DNA of 64,000 nucleotides from Planctomycetota bacterium. Lineage in GTDB: Bacteria > Planctomycetota > UBA1135 > UBA2386. The DNA is taken from the NCBI GenBank assembly GCA_016794565.1, contig JAEUHQ010000124.1, positions 1 to 64,000 on the forward strand, in the 5' to 3' direction. Below, piece by piece: positions 58,220-64,000 of the stretch. The notes under the pieces were generated by a model, which did not search any database, was not told the origin of the DNA, and saw nothing but the letters and a program-made list of their open reading frames with translations. Made by a program: the position numbers and the translations under genes. The number at the start of each line of letters is the position of its first letter. The first letter of the stretch is position 1.

Positions 58220-59211
58220 ACGGCAAGTCGGTGGCGATCGTGGGAGCGTCGGGTGCGGTGGGCCAGGACTTCCTCGCCGTGATCGCGGCGCGCGAACTGA
58301 GGCCAAAGAGCCTGCGGCTGCTTGCCTCGCCTCGCTCGGCCGGAAGGCGCATCGTGTTCCGCGGGGAGTCGCTGCCGGTGGAATCGCTCGGGCCGGAGTC
58401 GTTCCGCGGGATCGACGTCGCGCTGTTCTCGGCTGGTGCGTCGGTCTCCCGCGAACACGCGTCGCGCGCCGTTGCTGCAGGGGCCGTGGTAGTCGACAAC
58501 AGCTCCGCGTTCCGGATGGATCCGCAGGTGCCGCTCGTCGTCCCCGAAGTGAACCCGCAGGTGATCCGAGAGCACCGCGGCATCATCGCGAACCCGAACT
58601 GCTCGACGATCCTCCTGGTGCTGGCGCTCTGGCCCCTGCACCGCGCGGCGGGCCTCAAGTCCGTGGTCGTGTCGACCTACCAGGCGGCGTCGGGCGCGGG
58701 CCAGCAGGCGATGCTCGAACTTCGCGACACGACCGCGGCGGCGCTGCGCGGCGAACGGATCCACCCGCGCATCCTGCCGCAGACGCTGGCGTTCAACCTG
58801 TTCCCGCAGGTCGACGTGTTCCAGCCGGACGGCTACACGAAGGAAGAGGACAAGATGCAGTTCGAGACGCGGAAGATCCTCGGGCTGCCGGACCTCCCGG
58901 TCGACGCGACGTGCGTGCGAGTGCCGGTCGAGCGGTGCCACAGCGAGTCGGTCGCGGTGCAGCTCGATCGGGCCCTCTCGGTTGCGGCCGCCCGCGAACT
59001 CTTCGCCGACGCGCCCGGCCTCGAACTGTGCGACGATCCGGCGCAGAAGAAGTACCCGATGCCCCTCTCGATGGCGGGTCGCGATCCGGTCGCGATCGGG
59101 CGCATCCGTGAGGGCCGCGTTTTTGCGCCGGGTCTGACGTTCTGGCTCTCCGGAGATCAGTTGCGCAAGGGCGCAGCGTTGAACGCGGTGCAGATCGCCG
59201 AGCTGTTGTGA
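58216..59211 (+). CDS. asd: Aspartate-semialdehyde dehydrogenase
   Basis: 331 residues from the GTG at 58216, with GGAGG upstream. The N-terminal NADP site is [15 protein letters not shown]. The catalytic Cys129 is in [29 protein letters not shown] and [21 protein letters not shown] carry the substrate Arg and active-site His regions. It reduces aspartyl phosphate to the semialdehyde, for lysine, threonine, methionine and diaminopimelate. A Cys replaces the Gly usually found just before the conserved His-Ser. It is paired with moaC by overlap, without an obvious pathway link. Confidence 0.95.
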   Translation: MNGKSVAIVGASGAVGQDFLAVIAARELRPKSLRLLASPRSAGRRIVFRGESLPVESLGPESFRGIDVALFSAGASVSREHASRAVAAGAVVVDNSSAFRMDPQVPLVVPEVNPQVIREHRGIIANPNCSTILLVLALWPLHRAAGLKSVVVSTYQAASGAGQQAMLELRDTTAAALRGERIHPRILPQTLAFNLFPQVDVFQPDGYTKEEDKMQFETRKILGLPDLPVDATCVRVPVERCHSESVAVQLDRALSVAAARELFADAPGLELCDDPAQKKYPMPLSMAGRDPVAIGRIREGRVFAPGLTFWLSGDQLRKGAALNAVQIAELL

Positions 59212-59365
59212 GCGGTCGCCGCGCCGGCGGCGGGGTGGATCTCGTCCCTTCGCTTCGCGGTGCCGGGGCGGGAGCGGTGTGGCCGTCACGACGCGCGACG
59301 CATGGCCGGGTCGGCGCGATGTCTCGGAACGAGATACCATCCCGTCGCTCCTCCCCTCGCCGAAC

Positions 59366-60823
59366 ATGCCGTCCACGAATCGCCGGGCCGCCCACGCCTT
59401 TCTCCTGACCCTCGCGCTCCTGGGCGCGTGCCACGAAGGTCGCGACGGGACGACCGCAGCGGCCGGGACCACGTTCGACGCGGCGTTCGTTCGCGAATGG
59501 AACGGCGTCGCGATCGACGCGAGCGGTCTCGACCACGCTCCGGCGATGCAAGGGCCGCCGCACGTCTCCGGGGCACAGCTCGGCCCGTGCCGGGCCTCGC
59601 GCGCCATGGCGATCGCACACGTCGCGATGTTCGAGGCCATGAACGCGATCACGGGTGAGCGCCAGAGTCTGGTCGGCCTGCCCGTCGCGACGCGGCCCGC
59701 GTCGCCGCGCGTCGCGGTTGCGCAAGCGGCCCACGACGCGCTCGCCGCTCTGTATCCGTCGCAGTCGGCGATCTTCGCCGGCAAGCTCGCCCCGGTGCTC
59801 GACGCCGAACCCGATGCCGCGCTGCGCGACGAGGGCGTCCGGATCGGCGAGGCCGCGGCGAGTGCGGTGCTCGCGCAGCGCGCGGGCGACGGCAGCGACC
59901 ACGCGGAGCCGCGCGTCGACATCGAACACATCTGTTCGAACGACGCCGGGCGCTGGCGCAAGGACCCGATCAGCCAGAACCCGCTGGCGCTCGGGGCGCA
60001 CTGGGTCGTGGTGCGGCCTTGGGTCCTCGACGATCGAGCGCAGTTCCGCTGCCCGGCGCCGCCGGCCATCGACACGCCCGAGTACGCGGTCTCGTTCGCC
60101 GAGGTGTATGCGTTCGGCGGCGACGGTGTGCACTCGCCGACACTGCGATCGGAAGAGCAGACGTTCATCGGATCGTTCTGGGCCTACGACGGGATGCCGT
60201 CCCTGTGCGCGCCGCCGCGACTCTTCAACCAGCTCGTCGTTCAGGTCGCCGAGCAGCAGGGGACCGGTGCACAGGAACTCCTGCGTCTGCTCGCGATCAC
60301 GAACGTCGCGATGGCGGACGCGGCACTCGCGGGCTGGGACTCGAAGTGGTTCCACGACTACTGGCGACCGGTCTGCGCCGTCCGCGAATCGGAGCCGGGC
60401 AGCGGGCCGCTCGGCCTCGGCGACGGCAACCCGCTGACGCCGGGCGACCCGACCTGGATGCCGCTCGGCGCGCCGGCGAGCAACGCCACCGGCCCGAACT
60501 TCACGCCGCCGTTCCCAGCGTACCCGTCGGGACACGCGACGTTCGGCGGCGCCCTGTTCCAGGTCCTGCGTCGCTTCTACGGCACCGACGAATTGCCGTT
60601 CACGTTCGTGTCGGACGAGTGGAACGGGGTCACGCGCGACAACCAGGGCAACGTGCGCCCGCTGCGGCCTCGCACGTTCGCGCGCCTGTCCGACGCCGAG
60701 GAAGAGAACGGTCAGAGCCGCATCTGGCTCGGCATCCACTGGAGCTTCGACAAGACCGCGGGCATCGAGCAGGGCAACCTCGTCGGCGACTGGGTCTTCG
60801 ACCACGTCTACCCGCACCGCTGA
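59366..60823 (+). CDS. Vanadium-dependent haloperoxidase/PAP2-family lipoprotein
   Basis: 485 residues from the ATG at 59366, with a lipoprotein signal ([12 protein letters not shown], Cys near 20). The phosphate/vanadate-binding motifs are in order: [10 protein letters not shown] (about 331-340), [16 protein letters not shown] (about 384-399), and [20 protein letters not shown] (about 451-470), with R-x-x-x-G-x-H-x-x-x-D. The helical architecture ([34 protein letters not shown]) fits VHPO-type proteins of about 450-500 residues. It may be a haloperoxidase or an acid phosphatase; the sequence cannot decide. It is likely anchored on the periplasmic or outer side. The short inverted repeat TCTCG-GAA-CGAGA lies about 35 bp upstream. 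Confidence 0.87.
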   Translation: MPSTNRRAAHAFLLTLALLGACHEGRDGTTAAAGTTFDAAFVREWNGVAIDASGLDHAPAMQGPPHVSGAQLGPCRASRAMAIAHVAMFEAMNAITGERQSLVGLPVATRPASPRVAVAQAAHDALAALYPSQSAIFAGKLAPVLDAEPDAALRDEGVRIGEAAASAVLAQRAGDGSDHAEPRVDIEHICSNDAGRWRKDPISQNPLALGAHWVVVRPWVLDDRAQFRCPAPPAIDTPEYAVSFAEVYAFGGDGVHSPTLRSEEQTFIGSFWAYDGMPSLCAPPRLFNQLVVQVAEQQGTGAQELLRLLAITNVAMADAALAGWDSKWFHDYWRPVCAVRESEPGSGPLGLGDGNPLTPGDPTWMPLGAPASNATGPNFTPPFPAYPSGHATFGGALFQVLRRFYGTDELPFTFVSDEWNGVTRDNQGNVRPLRPRTFARLSDAEEENGQSRIWLGIHWSFDKTAGIEQGNLVGDWVFDHVYPHR

Positions 60824-60930
60824 CGGATCGAGGGGCGATCGCGCGGGGCAGAGCACGCTGGACTCCGGCGGGGCCAAGCTCTTCACTTCTGCAGCCCTGG
60901 CGGCGGTTGCCGCTCGGACATTCCCGATCG

Positions 60931-61458
60931 ATGGCCAAGAAGCGCTCCGACAAGAAGTCGTCCTCCGGCAAGTCTGCCGGTTCCCAATCGTCCGGTCCCG
61001 ACCGCCTCGGGCACCTCGAGCGGTTGATCGAGCTGATGGTCCAGAAGGACGTCGTCGAGGTCGAAATGGAGGAAGCGGGCACGCGCTGGCGTGTGCGGCG
61101 GACCGAACCGCAAGCCGTGACGTTCGCCGCGCCCGCGCCGATGGGCCTGCCCGCGGTTGCGATGCCGCACATCGCTCCCGCAGCGGCCGCCGCTGTGCCG
61201 GCCGCTGCCGCGCCGGCGCCCCAGGGTGAGGTCTTCAAGTCGCCCATGCTGGGCACCCTCTACCGCGCTGCCTCACCGGAGGCCGAGGCGTTCGTCAAGG
61301 TCGGCGACCGCGTCACCGCGGACCGCACGCTCTGCATCATCGAAGCGATGAAGGTGATGAACGAGATCAAGGCGGAGCGTGAGTTCGAGATCCTCGACAT
61401 CCTCGTGAAGAACGGTGAGCCCGTCGAGTTCGGCCAGCCCTTGTTCCTGATCCGCTAG
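60931..61458 (+). CDS. accB: Acetyl-CoA carboxylase biotin carboxyl carrier protein
   Basis: 175 residues from the ATG at 60931. The N-terminal helix has [22 protein letters not shown] (about 29-50), then an Ala/Pro linker (about 65-98), then the biotinyl domain with [25 protein letters not shown] and the biotin Lys141 in EAMKVMNEI. Length and layout are standard apart from a Lys/Ser-rich start ([19 protein letters not shown]). It carries the carboxyl group between biotin carboxylase and carboxyltransferase in fatty acid synthesis. It is followed 8 bp later by accC; the carboxyltransferase genes are not in the window. Confidence 0.96.
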   Translation: MAKKRSDKKSSSGKSAGSQSSGPDRLGHLERLIELMVQKDVVEVEMEEAGTRWRVRRTEPQAVTFAAPAPMGLPAVAMPHIAPAAAAAVPAAAAPAPQGEVFKSPMLGTLYRAASPEAEAFVKVGDRVTADRTLCIIEAMKVMNEIKAEREFEILDILVKNGEPVEFGQPLFLIR

Positions 61459-61466
61459 GCGACCTG

Positions 61467-62813
61467 ATGTTCCATCGCATCCTGATCGCCAACCGCGGCG
61501 AGATCGCGCTGCGGATCCTCCGCGCATGCAAGGACCTCGGCATCGAAGCCGTGGCCGTCTACAGCGAAGCGGACAAGGACTCCCTGCATCTCCGCTACGC
61601 CGACGAGACCATCTGCATCGGTCCCGCGCCGAGCACCGACAGCTACCTCAACATCCCGGCGCTCATCGCCGCGGCGGAGATCGCCGACGTCGAAGCCATC
61701 CACCCGGGCTACGGCTTCCTGTCGGAGAACGAGCACTTCGCCGAGGTCTGCCAGAGCTGCAACATCAAGTTCATCGGCCCGTCGCCGACTGCCATCGCAC
61801 AGTGTGGCGACAAGGTCGCGGCGAAGAGGCTCGCGAAGGACGCGGGCGTGCCGACGGTGCCCGGCTCCGACGGCCCGATCGACAACGAGCAGGACGCGCT
61901 CACGATCGCGCGCAAGATCGGGTTTCCGGTCCTGATCAAGGCCGCGGCGGGCGGTGGCGGACGCGGCATGCGCGTCGCGCACAACGAGCCGAGCCTCGTC
62001 ACCGGCTACCACGCCGCGCGGAGCGAAGCGGAGAAGGCGTTCAAGGACTCGACGGTCTACCTCGAGAAGTACATCGAGAAGCCGAGGCACGTCGAGATCC
62101 AGATCATGGCCGACCAGCACGGCAACGTCGTGCACCTCGGGGAGCGCGACTGTTCGCTGCAGCGCCGCCACCAGAAGCTCGTCGAGGAGAGTCCCTGTCC
62201 GGTGCTCGATCCGGAGACGCGCCAGGCGATGGGCGACGCCGCCGTGCGCCTCGCGAAGGCCGCGAACTACCACTCCGCGGGGACCGTCGAGTTCCTGCTC
62301 GACCAGAGCAAGAACTTCTACTTCATCGAGATCAACTCGCGCATCCAGGTGGAGCACCCGGTGACCGAGATGGTCACCGACACCGACCTGATCCGCGAGA
62401 TGATCAAGGTCGCTGCCGGAGAGCGCTTGTCCTTCCGCCAGGAGGACATCCGCATGCGAGGGCACGCGATGGAGTTCCGGATCAACGCCGAGGACCCGGA
62501 CCACAACTTCAAGCCGAGCCCGGGGACGATCCACACGTTCGTTGCGCCCGCGGGCCCGGGTGTGCGCTGGGACAGCCACGTCTACCAGGGCTACACGGTG
62601 CCGCCGCACTACGACTCGATGGTCGGCAAGCTGATCATCCATCGGCCGACGCGGAAGCAGACGATCGAAGTCGCGCGCCGCGCGCTGCACGAGCTGACCC
62701 TCGAAGGGATTGCGACGACCGCGGGTCTGTTCCGGCGCATTCTCGACCACTCCGACTTCTGCGCGGGTGAAGTCGACACGGGATTCATCGACCGGTACTT
62801 CTCACCGCGCTGA
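61467..62813 (+). CDS. accC: Acetyl-CoA carboxylase biotin carboxylase subunit
   Basis: 448 residues. The N-terminal domain starts [40 protein letters not shown] and has [11 protein letters not shown]. The ATP-grasp part shows [21 protein letters not shown] (about 155-175) and [34 protein letters not shown]. The catalytic region has [21 protein letters not shown]. It carboxylates the biotin of AccB with ATP and bicarbonate. The next gene's ATG shares a base with the stop (TGATG), so the operon continues into the AmaP-like and phosphofructokinase genes. Confidence 0.97.
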   Translation: MFHRILIANRGEIALRILRACKDLGIEAVAVYSEADKDSLHLRYADETICIGPAPSTDSYLNIPALIAAAEIADVEAIHPGYGFLSENEHFAEVCQSCNIKFIGPSPTAIAQCGDKVAAKRLAKDAGVPTVPGSDGPIDNEQDALTIARKIGFPVLIKAAAGGGGRGMRVAHNEPSLVTGYHAARSEAEKAFKDSTVYLEKYIEKPRHVEIQIMADQHGNVVHLGERDCSLQRRHQKLVEESPCPVLDPETRQAMGDAAVRLAKAANYHSAGTVEFLLDQSKNFYFIEINSRIQVEHPVTEMVTDTDLIREMIKVAAGERLSFRQEDIRMRGHAMEFRINAEDPDHNFKPSPGTIHTFVAPAGPGVRWDSHVYQGYTVPPHYDSMVGKLIIHRPTRKQTIEVARRALHELTLEGIATTAGLFRRILDHSDFCAGEVDTGFIDRYFSPR

Positions 62814-63487
62814 TGGCCTCGATCCGGCATCGTGTGGCCAGCCGGATGCTGCTCGTGGCGAATCTCTCCGTCGCGTCGGCGTCGGCGGCCGCGGTGGTGG
62901 CTGCGTTCGTGCGTCCGGCGTTCTTCGGGGTGGACTTCGAACCGGCGAACGCCGCGTTCGGACGGGTGCTCCTGGTCAGGCTCGACACCGGCGTCGCGTG
63001 GGGCCTGTTCCTCGGTGGTGCCGTGCTGCTCGCGTGGAACCTGCTCTGGCTCGTGCGCGGCGACGAACGCCTGCCGCCCGGCAACTGGGTCGTGAGCGAC
63101 ACGCCGTCGGGGCTGGTGCGCGTCGCGCGCGAAGCGCTCGAGAACGGGTTGCGCCTCGCCGGGGAAGCGTTGCCGGAGATCACGCGCCTGCGGGTGCAGA
63201 TCGACACATCGGCGCAGAAACGGATCCTCGTGACAGCCCAGTTCCAGTGCGCCGAGGGCACGAGCAACCTCTCGGCGAGCCAGCGTCTCCGGCAGGTGAT
63301 GGTGGACCGCTTCGGCGAGATGGCACGCCCCGCCGACGGCAGCCGGGTCGAGTTCGATCTCGAGTTCCAGGGGTTCGCCGGTCGGCTGGGCAAGAAGGCG
63401 GGCGACGTGCCGCCGCCGGCCGAGACGGACCACTTCACCGGCCCGAAGTACCCGATCGACGACGAACCCTCGGGAGGCAGTTCATGA
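62813..63487 (+). CDS. AmaP-like membrane protein
   Basis: 224 residues. Two hydrophobic segments are near the start (about 10-32 and 57-82: WGLFLGGAVLLAWNLLWLV). A soluble domain follows (about 90-185: VSDTPSGLVRVAREALENGLRLAGE, LRVQIDTSAQKRILVTAQFQCAEG, RLRQVMVDRFGEMA). The end is Pro/Asp-rich. Two helices plus a V-R-V-A-x-x-A-L-x-x-x-L-x-x-A segment is the layout of AmaP, the membrane anchor for Asp23 alkaline-shock proteins, but no Asp23 gene is in the window. It starts at TGATG with accC and overlaps the pfk start (ATGA). A role in envelope stress or anchoring is possible but not shown. Confidence 0.6.
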   Translation: MASIRHRVASRMLLVANLSVASASAAAVVAAFVRPAFFGVDFEPANAAFGRVLLVRLDTGVAWGLFLGGAVLLAWNLLWLVRGDERLPPGNWVVSDTPSGLVRVAREALENGLRLAGEALPEITRLRVQIDTSAQKRILVTAQFQCAEGTSNLSASQRLRQVMVDRFGEMARPADGSRVEFDLEFQGFAGRLGKKAGDVPPPAETDHFTGPKYPIDDEPSGGSS

Positions 63488-64000
63488 CGTTGCGTGTGGG
63501 TGTGTTGACCGGTGGCGGCGATGCACCGGGTCTGAATGCGGCGATCTGCGGGCTCGGTCGGCGTCTCCTTGCGAGCGGCGCGGAGCTGATCGGATTCGAA
63601 GACGGCTGGCGCGGCGCCATCGAGGATCGCACGCGGTCGCTGCGCGACGCGAACTTCCAGCATCTGCTCGTCTACGGCGGCACGCTTCTCGGGAGCAGCG
63701 GCGACAACCCGTACAAGAGGGCGGCCGAGTCGGTGCCGAAGGTCCTGGCCACGCTGCAGCGCCACCGGCTCGACGCGCTGGTCGCGATCGGCGGCGAAGG
63801 CACGCTCGGCGCCGCGGATCGTCTCCACCGCGAGCACCAGGTGCCGGTCGTCGGCGTGCCGAAGACGATCGACAACGACCTCGACGCGACGGACTTCACG
63901 TTCGGGTTCTTCTCCGCCGTCGAGGTCGCGACGCGCGCGATGGACGACCTGCGCAGCACGGCCGACTCGCACGGCCGCATCATGGTCGTCGAGTGCATGG
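63484..64000 (+). CDS. pfkA: 6-phosphofructokinase, N-terminal part (runs past the window end)
   Basis: The frame is open from the ATG at 63484 to the window end, 172 residues. LRVGVLTGGGDAPGLNAAI is the nucleotide-binding start. GTLLGSSGDNPYKR follows, then VAIGGEGTLGAADRL and GVPKTIDNDLDATDFTFGF carry the substrate site (TIDNDL), followed by GRIMVVECM. In E. coli the corresponding residues are GGDGS and PGTIDND. A Gly in GGEGT favours ATP as donor, whereas PPi-type enzymes have GGDD/GGED; the Lys in PKTIDND is found in PPi-type and mixed-type enzymes. It phosphorylates fructose 6-phosphate in glycolysis. The start is fixed by the 4-base overlap with the previous gene. Confidence 0.92.
   Translation, partial: MTLRVGVLTGGGDAPGLNAAICGLGRRLLASGAELIGFEDGWRGAIEDRTRSLRDANFQHLLVYGGTLLGSSGDNPYKRAAESVPKVLATLQRHRLDALVAIGGEGTLGAADRLHREHQVPVVGVPKTIDNDLDATDFTFGFFSAVEVATRAMDDLRSTADSHGRIMVVECM

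Noticed and set aside
1..64000. CRISPR arrays, IS elements, integrases, tRNA or rRNA genes
   Set aside because: I scanned gaps for short regular repeats with spacers, transposase motifs, T-loop GTTCGA signatures and rRNA landmarks and found none that hold.

Overview
The window is GC-rich, gene-dense bacterial chromosome with no recognisable phage, plasmid, IS or CRISPR content and no tRNA or rRNA gene that I can see. Several features suggest a free-living, aerobic, Gram-negative-type bacterium, most likely a planctomycete or close relative. These are large secreted WNG-repeat propeller-like proteins sharing one C-terminal domain, secreted S9, M1 and S41 peptidases, a cytochrome/copper-monooxygenase-like protein with EF hands, redoxin lipoproteins, a vanadium-haloperoxidase-family lipoprotein and class II ribonucleotide reductase. 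The phylum is an inference from protein style; no marker gene was aligned.

Layout. 0-4.5 kb: two convergent WNG-repeat surface proteins whose stop codons overlap, then a secreted triple-FKBP protein. 4.5-8 kb: an ABC exporter (ATPase plus FtsX-type permease) behind a 13-bp AT-rich palindrome. 8-9.8 kb: aspS. 9.8-13.7 kb: a radical SAM/GT9 pair, translationally coupled, divergent from a polytopic membrane protein. 13.9-22.3 kb, all minus strand: an NqrB/RnfD-like membrane protein fused to Sel1-like repeats, a TMTC-like TPR membrane protein, a molybdopterin oxidoreductase and a DUF1569 protein, preceded by a CCGS-motif small protein and a CBS protein. 22.4-27.1 kb: secreted S9 peptidase and a third WNG-repeat protein. 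27.1-29.7 kb: a fused 4Fe-4S/NrfD redox protein overlapping a cysteine-desulfurase-like gene. 30-33 kb: glycine-rich RRM protein, a 52-residue membrane protein and an M1 peptidase lipoprotein, then a region of gene relics.

33.3-41 kb: thrS, a BamE/SmpA-like lipoprotein, infC, a GC-rich tandem repeat, and a 1187-residue fused E2-E1 2-oxoglutarate decarboxylase of the type known from actinobacterial KGD/OdhA. A DUF3500-like protein and an alpha/beta hydrolase follow. 41.7-44.6 kb: tandem secreted paralogs of unknown function. 44.6-48.4 kb: hotdog thioesterase, thioredoxin-like [2Fe-2S] ferredoxin, and a two-gene module (DHDPS-family deaminase/dehydratase plus 2-oxoglutarate semialdehyde dehydrogenase) that would deliver 2-oxoglutarate. 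48.4-52.7 kb: nrdJ, whose 3' end lies inside a 114-bp tandem repeat and whose long leader starts near a NrdR-box-like site. 53-57.5 kb: redoxin lipoprotein coupled to a cytochrome/copper protein, and an S41 peptidase with a calcium-loop-like insertion. 57.7-64 kb: moaC-asd, a haloperoxidase-family lipoprotein, and accB-accC-(AmaP-like)-pfk, which runs off the window.

Many adjacent same-strand genes overlap by 1-4 bases (TGATG, GTGA, ATGA), so operons are tight and start calls at those junctions are well supported. Central metabolism (2-oxoglutarate decarboxylase, semialdehyde dehydrogenase, biotin carboxylase, phosphofructokinase), translation (aspS, thrS, infC) and an envelope/redox accessory set are interleaved without obvious islands.
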